A stretch of 57,968 nucleotides of DNA from Gammaproteobacteria bacterium (GCA_024234975.1 JACKNH010000026.1:1-57968); one strand, 5' to 3'. Positions 16,577-24,976 are shown, numbered from the stretch's first letter. Notes: generated from the sequence alone by a model not told the origin. Numbers and translations are program-made.

Positions 16577-17233
16577 TCAGAACAAATCGATTGGACCCGC
16601 TGCAGGTTTCTCGATCTTCTTCAGGTACTGGTTTTCTTCGTTCGCCACGCGGCTGGTATCAGTGCGTTCGAGTCGCTTCATCTGGACGCGGCCCGTGTCA
16701 GTGAAATAGCGAACCTTGCGGGGATAGGTACCGCCCAGGTCTTCCGATACGACATTCAGTCCTTCATCACGCAGGTAGCTGCGCGCGAAAGCTATGTTTT
16801 TTTCACCGATGTCCGTCATTGCCTCGAGAACGCGACCACCGCCGAACAATTTCACTTCCAGGTTCTCGCGCCGACCGCCATTTTTCAGGATTTCATTGAT
16901 GAGCTGCTCCATCGCCGCACTTCCGTACCTGGTTTCCAGGCTCACGTAGGCATTGCCGGAATCCCCACCGGAAGACCGGTTGAAGGGCAACATGAAGTGA
17001 TTCATTCCCCCCACGCCGGATTTTGGATCGCGGATGCAGGCCGAAACGCATGAACCGAGGATGGTGACGACAAGTTCGCCGGCGGTGCTGACATAGAATT
17101 CACCAGGAAGAATCCTGGCAGCCCAGCATTGGCCGGATTTGCTCCAATACCGCTTGATATCCTTGAACGCCGGCAATGCCCGCGGCATCGGGGGCAGTTC
17201 ACCTGGGGCTTCGTGTCGATTCAACACGCTCAT
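16577..17233 (-). CDS. cheD: Chemoreceptor glutamine deamidase CheD
   Basis: Deamidates receptor glutamines. The catalytic Cys and His lie in GSCVSACIRDPKSGVGGMNH, followed by the family Thr/Ser region and KLFGGGRVLEAM. The start is ATG 17233, which overlaps the cheR stop as ATGA; the frame is open far upstream but that part lies inside cheR. The 218 residues include about 55 extra N-terminal residues (KDIKRYWSKSGQCWAARILP) before the CheD core and a C-terminal tail ending PAAGPIDLF. The tail resembles that of the CheZ-like protein two genes upstream (GIELF), which suggests a shared docking partner. Confidence 0.93.
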   Translation of the reverse strand: MSVLNRHEAPGELPPMPRALPAFKDIKRYWSKSGQCWAARILPGEFYVSTAGELVVTILGSCVSACIRDPKSGVGGMNHFMLPFNRSSGGDSGNAYVSLETRYGSAAMEQLINEILKNGGRRENLEVKLFGGGRVLEAMTDIGEKNIAFARSYLRDEGLNVVSEDLGGTYPRKVRYFTDTGRVQMKRLERTDTSRVANEENQYLKKIEKPAAGPIDLF

Positions 17234-18081
17234 CGCCTCCGATAAATCGTATTGCCAACCAGCTCGAAATCGTCGGAAACGTTGTAAAGACTCTCCGAAT
17301 GACCGATGAACAAGCAGGTATCCTTCGGTAGGAGTTCCGCATAGCGCTTGAACAGAAGTCGTTGCGTATCCTTGTTGAAATAGATCACGACATTCCGGCA
17401 AAACATCAGGTCGAACGGGCCCCTGAATGGCCATGGGTGCATCAGGTTGAGCTGCTTGAACGTGATCAACTCCCGCAGTTCCCGTTTCACCTTGACGCGG
17501 CCTTCGTTGGACCCGGTGCCACGACTGAACCAGCGCTCTATTCGCTTCTCGCTCATGCCTTTGAGGCGGTCGTCGTTGTAGACACCATTGGCAGCCTTGG
17601 CCACCACATCAGAATCCAGGTCAGTGGCAAGTACCTTGATGTCCCACTGCTCCGGGCGGCGTACCGATTCCAGCAACGTCATCGCGATCGAATAGGGCTC
17701 TTCGCCTGTGGAACAGCCAGCCGACCAGACACGAATCTTCTTCGTCGCAGCATTACGGGCTTCGAGTTCCGGAATTACGGTCTTCGCGAGAAAATCAAAA
17801 TGATGGTGCTCGCGGAAGAACGCCGTCAGATTGGTGGTAATGGCATTGATGAACTGTTCGAGTTCGTGGGAATCCCCACTTTCGAGCAGGTTGTAGTATT
17901 CGGCGAACGTCGCGGCGCCGGTCGCCCGCAGTCTGCGCGCGAGCCTGCCGTAAACCAGGTCCTGTTTGTGATCTGCAAGGCTGATTCCCGAAATCTTATG
18001 GACCAACGCCCGCAACCGGTCGAAGTCCTTTTGCGTGAATTCATAATCACGAATCTTTTCCTGCGCGGCAGCAGCGCCCAT
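17230..18081 (-). CDS. cheR: Chemotaxis protein methyltransferase CheR
   Basis: S-adenosylmethionine-dependent methylation of receptor glutamates. The N-terminal helical domain (about 8-85, DYEFTQKDFDRLRALVHKIS) is followed by the SAM-binding domain with RVWSAGCSTGEEPYSIAM and the NVVIYF motif. Start ATG 18081 (MGAAAAQEKIRDYEF) was chosen because the open frame upstream enters the preceding gene. 283 residues is standard. The MCP of the same operon ends in DWEEF, a CheR/CheB tether-type pentapeptide, so this CheR probably binds it through the beta-subdomain. Confidence 0.95.
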   Translation of the reverse strand: MGAAAAQEKIRDYEFTQKDFDRLRALVHKISGISLADHKQDLVYGRLARRLRATGAATFAEYYNLLESGDSHELEQFINAITTNLTAFFREHHHFDFLAKTVIPELEARNAATKKIRVWSAGCSTGEEPYSIAMTLLESVRRPEQWDIKVLATDLDSDVVAKAANGVYNDDRLKGMSEKRIERWFSRGTGSNEGRVKVKRELRELITFKQLNLMHPWPFRGPFDLMFCRNVVIYFNKDTQRLLFKRYAELLPKDTCLFIGHSESLYNVSDDFELVGNTIYRRR

Positions 18082-18103
18082 AAAATTCCTCTGTACCCGA
18101 AAT

Positions 18104-18679
18104 TCAGAACAACTCGATTCCAGTTTTATCGGCACCTTTTTCGGCACCTTTTTCGACGCTTTCCTCGACTGGCGCAAGCACCTGAAATTCCTCATTTTCC
18201 AAGAGTCCGGCCAGCGCCATCTCCTGCTCCAGGGAATAAAGGGAACGCATCCGTTTCAACGCATCCCGCCACATACTGGTGCGCTGGACTTCGAAGTCAT
18301 GATTCGCCGCGGACATCAGGTCCAGACACTCACGCGCTGTTTCAATCCGCTGGGAGAAGCGGTCGAAAAACTGCGTGGCCACGACCAACGCATTGGCGCC
18401 TTGCTTCAGTGAGCTGGCCATGCATTCTGTTTCCACGCCAGCCACGCCGGCGGCGCCTGACAGGACCGAAAGCTGTGCCGCCGTGCGCTTGATCTCGCCG
18501 ACAGAATTGATGATCTGTTCCATTGCCTGGCCCGCATCGCGCAGGGAAATCTCGAGCTGACGATCGATAACGTCTGCCGCCAATCCGACACTCAGCTTCG
18601 ATCGACGCTGTTTGCCGGAGACAGCGCTCCTGGCCGGCGCCTTATCCGGTACCGGAGCCGGCAACATCGGATCATCCAT
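18104..18679 (-). CDS. Helical chemotaxis-operon protein with CheZ-like motif
   Basis: 191 residues, almost all predicted helix, no signal peptide. Residues 99-112 read VVATQFFDRFSQRI and align with the CheZ phosphatase site (AQDFQDLTGQVI): the catalytic pair D and Q four residues apart are D106 and Q110. A long linker rich in Glu and Lys (160-185) leads to a C-terminal GIELF, comparable in place and character to the CheY-binding tail of CheZ (SLGF-type). No other phosphatase (CheZ, CheC, CheX) is visible in the operon, so a divergent CheZ would fill the gap. Five bases separate it from the STAS gene. The general family is not certain; the motif match is what I see, the function is inference. 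Confidence 0.6.
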   Translation of the reverse strand: MDDPMLPAPVPDKAPARSAVSGKQRRSKLSVGLAADVIDRQLEISLRDAGQAMEQIINSVGEIKRTAAQLSVLSGAAGVAGVETECMASSLKQGANALVVATQFFDRFSQRIETARECLDLMSAANHDFEVQRTSMWRDALKRMRSLYSLEQEMALAGLLENEEFQVLAPVEESVEKGAEKGADKTGIELF

Positions 18680-18684
18680 GTTGC

Positions 18685-19008
18685 TCAGTTCTCCGCCGGG
18701 GAGTTGGTCACGGCTGGTGTCGCGACCGCGGGCATCCCGAGGGCCTCAATCAAACCCATACGCTCTGCCACGTCATGCATTTCGCAGGACACCGCAAGCC
18801 ACTTCAGCGTGCCGCCGTTGGTACGCAGGTCTCTTCGCAATGCAATCAGCATCTGCAGCGTTGCCGTATCGGCTCTCGCCACATCGGCCGCATTGATTTC
18901 GACGTCGGCTCCCGTGCCAGCATGGTCCCGGCACTCTTCCAACATCGTCCGGCAGTGTTCTATGCCGGCATTTACGCCAAGTTCCAGCCTTGTGCCATTC
19001 ACTGTCAT
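18685..19008 (-). CDS. STAS-domain protein of the chemotaxis operon
   Basis: 107 residues forming a single STAS domain (anti-sigma-factor-antagonist or MlaB type): VEINAADVARADTATLQMLI holds the usual loop with a phosphorylatable Thr after Asp (ADTAT), then ALRRDLRTNGGTLKWLAVS. The ATG at 19008 starts the domain naturally, though its GGAG site is only two bases away; a TTG at 19023 five codons upstream is an alternative. STAS proteins recur in che clusters of environmental gammaproteobacteria, but their role there is unknown to me. It lies between cheA and the CheZ-like gene. Confidence 0.8.
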   Translation of the reverse strand: MTVNGTRLELGVNAGIEHCRTMLEECRDHAGTGADVEINAADVARADTATLQMLIALRRDLRTNGGTLKWLAVSCEMHDVAERMGLIEALGMPAVATPAVTNSPAEN

Positions 19009-19068
19009 GTCTCCGCTACTCAATCTACAGCTTGCAAACAGCGCGCCCGAACGCGCCCGGATTCATAC

Positions 19069-21309
19069 TCAGGCAACTGCCAGTCTTGGAAACTCCCTGT
19101 CCTTGCTCTCCTGCGCGCGGGCGCATTCGTTCAGAATTCCGGCTACGTCCAGAATCAACGCCACCGTGCCGTCGCCAAGGATTGTCGCGCCGGAGATACC
19201 ACCGACATGGCGGAAGTTGGTTTCCAGGCTCTTGATCACCACTTGCTGCTGGCCCATCAAATCGTCGACGAACAACCCGACCCGACGGCCTTCGGATTCC
19301 ACGACCACGAGCAAGCCGGCTTGCAGGTCGGTCACGGCATGTGGAACGCCGAACAATTCCGACAGCCGGACGACCGGGATATATTGCTCGCGCAACCGGT
19401 ACAACTCGGATCTGCCGGCGATCTGCCCCATATTCGCCGCTGTGATCTGGATTGACTCAACGATGGAGACCAGCAAGATGATGTAAACCTGCTCACCAAC
19501 CCGAACCAGCTGCCCATCCAGAATTGCCAACGTCAACGGCAAGCGGATGGTGACGCGACTGCCCTGGCCGGCTTCGGATGTAATAGTGACGTTGCCGCCA
19601 AGGTCACGGATGTTCCGACGAACGACGTCCATGCCGACACCGCGACCGGAGACATCACTGACCACTTCAGCGGTGGAGAACCCCGGCTGGAAAATCAGGT
19701 TGTAGATGCGTTCGTCGCTGAGATCATCGTTAGCCGATACCAGGCCCTTGGAAACAGCCTTCTGCAGTATCCGTTCCCGATTCAGACCGGCGCCGTCGTC
19801 GATGACTTCGATGACGATATCACCACCTTCGTGGCGCGCCGACAGTTCAAGTACACCGACTTCCGACTTGCCGCTTGCACGCCGGACCTCAGGCGATTCC
19901 AGGCCATGGTCCATGGAGTTCCGTACCAGGTGGACCAACGGGTCGCCGAGCTTTTCCAGCACGGTTTTATCGACTTCGGTCTGTTCACCCGTGAGCTTCA
20001 GCTCGATGCGCTTGCCGAGCTTGTTGCTCAAGTCACGAACCAGACGCGGGAAGCGGTTGAAGGCAAAGCTGATTGGCAACATGCGGATTTGCAGGACGGT
20101 CTCCTGCAATTCACGCGTATTGCGCTCGAGCTGGATCAAACCGTCGCGCAGACGCTCCAATCCAATGGAATCCACTCGGGACAAATCTTCGCCAATCTGG
20201 CTGAGCATCGACTGTGTGATGACCAGTTCGCCAACCATGTTGATCAAGGCATCGACCTTGTCAATGCCAACCCTGATTGATCCGTTGTCCTTGGCCGCCG
20301 CGGTCGACGCCGCAGCGCGCCCATCGGCCGCTTCGGCGGCCGGCTCGGCATTTGTTTGGTTCTTTGAAGACTCGGTCTGTTCAGACACCGTGGACTCCTC
20401 TTTGACACTTGCTGGGGCGGCAACCGCTGCTGCAGCAGGCGCGGGTTGGTCAGTCGCCGCCACCGGCGGCTCCACTGACTCGACTACGGAAAGGCTGGCT
20501 GCGGCTTTCTGTGTCGGTAACTCACCGCTGATGAGATCAATGGATAATTCGCACTGCCCGGTGACCCAATCGAAGACGTCTTCGATCTGGCCTCGGGTCA
20601 TGTCCCCGCCAAGCGTCAGGTTCCAGCTCAGATAGCAGACTTCAGGATCGATCACGTCCAGTGCCGGGATACAACTTGTATCTGCCTTGACTTCAAGTAT
20701 TCCCAACTGCGCCAGTTCGCGGAAAATGCGCGCGGGCTCGTTACCGGTCTTGAGCAGGCCTTCGAATGGCACGAACATGATGCGCCAGAGATTGCGTGAA
20801 CCAGCCACGGAATCGGCAGACTTCTCTGCAGATTCCGCCGCCACGACTTCTTCGGCAGGCGCCCCGTCCTGCTCCGGTTCGGCAGTTGCGGATTTCGCGG
20901 GGGCTGCGGCTACCGCACCAGGTCCCGCGGCGAGCATCTGCTGAATTCTGCCAGTCAGGTCGGCCACAACCGGCGGCGGCGTCGTATCGCCCGCCTTGGT
21001 GGAGTTCACCATTTCCCGGAGGCAGTCGACCGATTCCAACAGCAGGTCCAGCCCGCGGCGTTCTACGGCACGCCGTCCGTCACGCATCTCGTCCAGCAAC
21101 GTTTCCATGATATGGCTGAAGCCACTCATGGCGTCGAATCCGAAGGTTGCTGCCGCGCCTTTAATCGAATGTGCGGCACGGAAGATATCGTTTATCTGCT
21201 CGGAATCAGCTCCATTTCCGTCCAGGTTCAGCAACCCGGACTCCATGATATCGAGCCCCTCGAAGCACTCTTCGAAGAAGACATCATGAAACTCTGACAG
21301 ATCGATCAT
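19069..21309 (-). CDS. cheA: Chemotaxis histidine kinase CheA
   Basis: Sensor kinase that passes phosphate to CheY and CheB. Domains in order: P1/HPt (1-110) with phospho-His47 in FRAAHSIKGAAATFGF; an Ala/Pro/Glu-rich linker; a P2-like domain (about 170-260, LWRIMFVPFEGLLKTGNEP); a second linker; P3 dimerisation (340-405); P4 ATPase with N box HLVRNSMDHGLE, G1 DDGAGLNRERIL and G2 GRGVGMDVVRRN; P5 CheW-like domain to the end. 746 residues. All catalytic elements look intact. It follows cheY by 79 bases. Confidence 0.95.
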   Translation of the reverse strand: MIDLSEFHDVFFEECFEGLDIMESGLLNLDGNGADSEQINDIFRAAHSIKGAAATFGFDAMSGFSHIMETLLDEMRDGRRAVERRGLDLLLESVDCLREMVNSTKAGDTTPPPVVADLTGRIQQMLAAGPGAVAAAPAKSATAEPEQDGAPAEEVVAAESAEKSADSVAGSRNLWRIMFVPFEGLLKTGNEPARIFRELAQLGILEVKADTSCIPALDVIDPEVCYLSWNLTLGGDMTRGQIEDVFDWVTGQCELSIDLISGELPTQKAAASLSVVESVEPPVAATDQPAPAAAAVAAPASVKEESTVSEQTESSKNQTNAEPAAEAADGRAAASTAAAKDNGSIRVGIDKVDALINMVGELVITQSMLSQIGEDLSRVDSIGLERLRDGLIQLERNTRELQETVLQIRMLPISFAFNRFPRLVRDLSNKLGKRIELKLTGEQTEVDKTVLEKLGDPLVHLVRNSMDHGLESPEVRRASGKSEVGVLELSARHEGGDIVIEVIDDGAGLNRERILQKAVSKGLVSANDDLSDERIYNLIFQPGFSTAEVVSDVSGRGVGMDVVRRNIRDLGGNVTITSEAGQGSRVTIRLPLTLAILDGQLVRVGEQVYIILLVSIVESIQITAANMGQIAGRSELYRLREQYIPVVRLSELFGVPHAVTDLQAGLLVVVESEGRRVGLFVDDLMGQQQVVIKSLETNFRHVGGISGATILGDGTVALILDVAGILNECARAQESKDREFPRLAVA

Positions 21310-21388
21310 TTCTCACGAAACTCCAGCAGGGTTCTGTAGATTCCTGGCGGCCCTTGTTACCACTCGCGCAATGCGGGCTCTATAAACT

Positions 21389-21751
21389 TCAATCCAGAAC
21401 TTTATCCAGCGTTGCGAGCAATTGCTCGGGGTCGAACGGCTTGACGATCCATCCCGTTGCTCCAGCTTCCTTACCTTGCATCTTCTTCTCCTGACTGGCC
21501 TCGGTGGTCAGAATCAGAATGGGCTTGAATTTGTAGCCAGGTAACTGCCGGAGTTCCTTGACGAGACTGATGCCATCCATGCGAGGCATGTTGACATCCG
21601 TAATCACAAGATTGAAATCATTGGTCCTGGCGATCTCCAGTGCTTCCATTCCGTCGTTGGCGAGCATCACTTCGTGTCCGCCGGACTTCAGGGTGAAGGC
21701 GACCATCTGCCGCATGGAGGAAGAGTCATCAACTGCCAGAATGCTACTCAT
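21389..21751 (-). CDS. cheY: Chemotaxis response regulator CheY
   Basis: Single receiver domain of 120 residues. The acidic pocket is VDDS (7-10), the phospho-acceptor D52 sits in VITDVNMPRMDG, the switch residue Thr is in LTTEAS, and the conserved Lys is in IVKPF. As the only free-standing receiver of the operon it is the likely motor-binding output or a phosphate sink; which cannot be told here. It lies between the MCP and cheA genes. Confidence 0.95.
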   Translation of the reverse strand: MSSILAVDDSSSMRQMVAFTLKSGGHEVMLANDGMEALEIARTNDFNLVITDVNMPRMDGISLVKELRQLPGYKFKPILILTTEASQEKKMQGKEAGATGWIVKPFDPEQLLATLDKVLD

Positions 21752-21838
21752 CTAATCATTTCCTCTCGCGAGTAATTCAGCGAAGGTTTTGGCATGAAAC
21801 CCTGGCCGTGCCGTTGGTGACATCTGCCAGCTTTCCGC

Positions 21839-21866
21839 TATGGCCGGGCCAATCGACCCGGCCATA
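21839..21866. promoter_or_regulatory. Stem-loop between the MCP gene and cheY
   Basis: TATGGCCGGG (21839-21848), eight-base loop, CCCGGCCATA (21857-21866): a perfect 10-pair stem in the 155-base gap just after the MCP stop. It lacks a T tract on the minus strand, so it is more likely an mRNA processing or partial attenuation site than a full terminator. Confidence 0.45.
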
Positions 21867-21906
21867 TAACCTCTAACCGTCTCGTACCGGTTGCACGAAG
21901 CCTGGG

Positions 21907-23862
21907 TTAAAACTCTTCCCAGTCGCTATCGCTGCCACCGCCAGCAGCGGCTGCCTTGCGCTGGCTGGTCTTCGGCTGTTCCGCGGCTTTCGGTGCGGCC
22001 TTCCTGGCGCCACCTTGCGGTTTACCTGACCAGGGACGATTGGCGGAGTCCCGGCGCTCACCGCGTGCAGACGATTTGCCCGACGACCGTGCTACCGGTT
22101 CCTCGTCGCCGAGGCGGAAGCCGCGCATGAGGTCTGACAGCGTGCGGGCCTGCTCGTCCATCGACTCGCTGGCTGCCGCCGCTTCTTCCACCAGTGCGGC
22201 ATTCTGCTGAACCGCCTGATCCATCTGCGAAACCGCTTTGTTGATCTGGTCGATACCGGACGACTGTTCTTCGGACGCCGCGGCGATTTCCGCGATGATG
22301 TCGGAGACCTTCTTCACGGAGCCGACAATTTCGGTCAGGGTTGAACCCGAATCGTTGACCAGGCGCGAACCTTCCTCGACCTTGTCGACGCTGTCCTTGA
22401 TGAGCGACTTGATTTCCTTCGCGGCGCCAGCGGAGCGCTGCGCCAGATTACGCACTTCGGCGGCGACCACCGCAAAGCCGCGGCCTTGTTCACCGGCACG
22501 GGCAGCTTCCACCGCGGCGTTCAACGCCAGCAGGTTGGTCTGGAAAGCGATTTCATCGATAACGCCGATGATGTCGGCAATCTTGTTCGAGGCCTTGTTG
22601 ATCTGGCCCATGGCCTCGATCGCGGTGCCGACAACGTTTCCACCACGCTCTGCGAGGTCGCGTGCCGATGCGGCGAGCTGATTGGCCTGGCGGGCGTTGT
22701 CCGCGTTCTGGCGGACCGTACCGGTCAGTTCTTCCATCGAGGAAGCCGTTTCTTCCAGGCTTGAAGCCTGTTCTTCCGTGCGGGAGCTGAGGTCCTGATT
22801 GCCTTGAGCGATTTCGGACGAGGAGGTGCTGATGGAACCGGCAGCCTCATTGATCTTCGTCACCATATCCTGCAGGTTACCGACGCAGGAATTTACTGCA
22901 TCCTTCAGGCCGGCAAAAGCGGCAGAGTACTCACCGACCATCTCATGAGACAGGTCGCCTTCGGCGATCGCCATCATGACGTCCGTGGTTTCCTGCATCA
23001 CACGTTCGAGTTCGAACTCTTTGTTCTTCTGATCGGTGATGTCGCTCGCGTACTTGACGAAGCTTACCAGGTTGCCCTTGCGATCGAAGATCGGGTTGTA
23101 GGAAGCCTGCAACCAGACCTCGCGGCCGCCTTTGGCAAAGCGCTGGAACTGGCCGACCTGGAATTCGCCGCGGCGCAGCGCCGCCCAGAAATCGCGATAG
23201 TCCTGCGACTGCTTGTAGTCGCGGTCGACGAAAATGCTGTGGTGCTTGCCCTTGATTTCATCAAGCGAATAGCCAACAGCGCCGCAGAAGTTCTCATTGG
23301 CATTGAGAATATTGCCGTCGAGGTCGAATTGAATGACCGCCTGCGAACGGTCAATGGCCTGAATCTGCGAATCGAGAATGCGCTGTTCGGTGACGTCGTA
23401 CCACTCCAGTGTGTTACCGATGTACTCACCTTTACCATCAATTTGCGCGGTAACATTGATATTGAACGTCAGCGGACCGACCTTGATATCGGCACTGAAC
23501 GGCAGGTTGGAACGGTCGGCCAGCAGGCGGCGCTGGTGTGACGGATCCTTGTGGAACATGTCGATATTAGAGCCAATCAGGCCTTCCAGCCGGAAAGTCG
23601 GCCAAGCCTGTTTCAGTGTTGCTTCGTGCTTGGCAAGCAACTTCTTGGTCGCTTCATTCGCATAGGTGACATTGAAGTCACGGTCAATCATCATGATTGC
23701 CGTCATCGTCGCGCTAATGGCAGAACGTAGACGGATAATTTCCAGAGAATCAGTCGTCCCGGTCGTTGCTTCGGTATTCATCAAATTTGTCTCCAAGTCC
23801 AGCTCACGTTCAGTTGCCGCGGATGTCTCCAATTCGGCGTTGTCATTCAACTCGTTTTCCAT
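21907..23862 (-). CDS. Soluble PAS-PAS methyl-accepting chemotaxis protein
   Basis: 651-residue chemoreceptor without membrane segments, hence cytoplasmic. An acidic N-terminus precedes two PAS domains (about 45-160 and 170-285; the second ends YNPIFDRKGNLVSFVKYASD). A HAMP-like helical unit (about 290-345) and the MCP signalling hairpin follow, with tip DEIAFQTNLLALNAAVEAAR and QRSAGAAKEIK. The C-terminal tail is Lys/Ala/Gly-rich and ends DWEEF, a tether-type pentapeptide for CheR/CheB like the GWEEF of Pseudomonas Aer2. PAS domains suggest redox, oxygen or small-ligand sensing; the cofactor is not evident. It overlaps the cheW stop by one base. Confidence 0.93.
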   Translation of the reverse strand: MENELNDNAELETSAATERELDLETNLMNTEATTGTTDSLEIIRLRSAISATMTAIMMIDRDFNVTYANEATKKLLAKHEATLKQAWPTFRLEGLIGSNIDMFHKDPSHQRRLLADRSNLPFSADIKVGPLTFNINVTAQIDGKGEYIGNTLEWYDVTEQRILDSQIQAIDRSQAVIQFDLDGNILNANENFCGAVGYSLDEIKGKHHSIFVDRDYKQSQDYRDFWAALRRGEFQVGQFQRFAKGGREVWLQASYNPIFDRKGNLVSFVKYASDITDQKNKEFELERVMQETTDVMMAIAEGDLSHEMVGEYSAAFAGLKDAVNSCVGNLQDMVTKINEAAGSISTSSSEIAQGNQDLSSRTEEQASSLEETASSMEELTGTVRQNADNARQANQLAASARDLAERGGNVVGTAIEAMGQINKASNKIADIIGVIDEIAFQTNLLALNAAVEAARAGEQGRGFAVVAAEVRNLAQRSAGAAKEIKSLIKDSVDKVEEGSRLVNDSGSTLTEIVGSVKKVSDIIAEIAAASEEQSSGIDQINKAVSQMDQAVQQNAALVEEAAAASESMDEQARTLSDLMRGFRLGDEEPVARSSGKSSARGERRDSANRPWSGKPQGGARKAAPKAAEQPKTSQRKAAAAGGGSDSDWEEF

Positions 23863-24383
23863 CAGTGCACAGATCCAGCTTCAATCGCCTGTTCAATCCC
23901 GCGATTGACCAGCTGATCGACGTCCAGCAGGATGACCATCTTCTCGTCGACCGTAACCAGACCGCGGATGAAATCAGAACTGACGTTGCCGCCAAAATCC
24001 GGGGCCGGCTTCAGTTTCGATTTCTCAACGGTGTATACATCCGAGACGCCATCCACTACGAATCCCATTGTCCGCTCGCCCTTGGCGCCAAGTACCTTGA
24101 CGACGACGATGACCGTGGTCTTGCCGTATTCGGTCGGGCCGATGTTGAAGCAGCTGCGCAAATCGATAATCGGCACGACCGTTCCGCGCAGGTTGATTAC
24201 GCCCTTGATGTAATCAGGGGTATTCGGAATCGGGGTCGCTTTGTCCCAACCCTTTATTTCCTGTACGCGCAGGATGTCGACGCCATATTCCTCGTTACCA
24301 AGGATGAACGTCAGGAACTGGCCATCCTCGTCGGCAGGTATGAAATCGTTTTCACGGGAGACCTGGGTGGATTCTGAAGTCAT
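23862..24383 (-). CDS. cheW: Chemotaxis adaptor protein CheW
   Basis: Couples the receptor to CheA. A single CheW domain spans about 18-160: FLTFILGNEEYGVDILRVQE, then the conserved INLRGTVVPIIDLR segment and GFVVDGVSDVY. 173 residues, first gene of the che operon, immediately upstream of the MCP with a one-base overlap. A short N-terminal extension (about 15 residues) is unremarkable. A GC-rich hairpin (24419-24436) lies 36 bases before its ATG. Confidence 0.95.
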   Translation of the reverse strand: MTSESTQVSRENDFIPADEDGQFLTFILGNEEYGVDILRVQEIKGWDKATPIPNTPDYIKGVINLRGTVVPIIDLRSCFNIGPTEYGKTTVIVVVKVLGAKGERTMGFVVDGVSDVYTVEKSKLKPAPDFGGNVSSDFIRGLVTVDEKMVILLDVDQLVNRGIEQAIEAGSVH

Positions 24384-24418
24384 TCAACATTGCTCCGGTC
24401 AATATCCGCCAAAATCAG

Positions 24419-24436
24419 GCGATGGTGGCCCATCGC
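24419..24436. promoter_or_regulatory. Hairpin in the cheW leader
   Basis: GCGATGG (24419-24425), loop TGGC, CCATCGC (24430-24436), a perfect seven-pair stem 36 bases before the cheW ATG. It could influence translation or stability of the operon mRNA; nothing proves a role. Confidence 0.35.
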
Positions 24437-24640
24437 ATCGTCGACGTCAGAGGTCGGGCACGGCGGTGATTCCGACAACGTGACAGACGTCGATGGCAAC
24501 TTCGGTTCGAGAACGCGCCGTGGTGAGAAACCAGTCAATCGGCTGGTTGTATATAGCGGGCGGGGTATTGGAAGCTTGAACGGGTTGGCACTACTGCAGG
24601 GCTGCGCACTTGCCAAATTGGGTCAAAAGTGGTTCGGACA

Positions 24641-24665
24641 ATTTCGGCCCATCGAAGGCCGAAAT
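24641..24665. promoter_or_regulatory. Nine-base inverted repeat upstream of cheW, possible operator
   Basis: ATTTCGGCC (24641-24649) and GGCCGAAAT (24657-24665), perfect, with a seven-base spacer (centre-to-centre 16 bases). The size fits a dimeric regulator site. No T tract follows on either strand, which argues against a terminator for hemN. Confidence 0.4.
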
Positions 24666-24976
24666 GAACCTAACGGCATTCTATCGTTGATAACTAAGCC
24701 CGTGATTTGCCTCCCGATTGGATTCGCGTCAACAGATTCTTACAACTTGATATCGGCCTTTCGCATAGCGCAACAAGTGGTTGAACAGGCTGAATGTAGC
24801 CAATGGTAAAAGGCGGGAATCGTTGGTTAAAGTCGCCTGCGCTGGCGCTTCTACCGCGTTGTCACTCGCCCATTGGCGCAAATCAGCTCGCACTTACCGA
24901 CTCTACGAGGCGATGGCTCTGAACCATCGTTGATCAAGCAAGTGCACAAGGTAGTGTGCTGACTTTGAAGTGCCCC

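Larger units (their letters stand above)
24384..24976. other. 593-base region upstream of the che operon
   Basis: No gene is supported; an open frame at 24390-24809 begins with TTG and resembles nothing. It presumably holds the che operon promoter. Two inverted repeats stand out: GCGATGG/CCATCGC at 24419-24436, and ATTTCGGCC/GGCCGAAAT at 24641-24665. A GCCGATAT on the minus strand (24757-24750) resembles a FliA -10, but no T(C/A)AAG lies 14-16 bases before it, so I do not call a promoter. The base composition (more AT-rich than its surroundings near 24660-24780) fits a regulatory region. Confidence 0.6.

Noticed and set aside
16577..17434. Longer CheD frame starting at 17434
   Set aside because: The extra 67 codons lie inside cheR; the ATGA overlap at 17230-17233 gives a natural start.
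24750..24757. GCCGATAT on the minus strand as a FliA promoter for the che operon
   Set aside because: No T(C/A)AAG at 14-16 bases upstream; the region there reads CTTGT.
24390..24809. 139-codon rightward frame upstream of cheW
   Set aside because: TTG start, no domain, no ribosome site, and it covers two inverted repeats; treated as non-coding.
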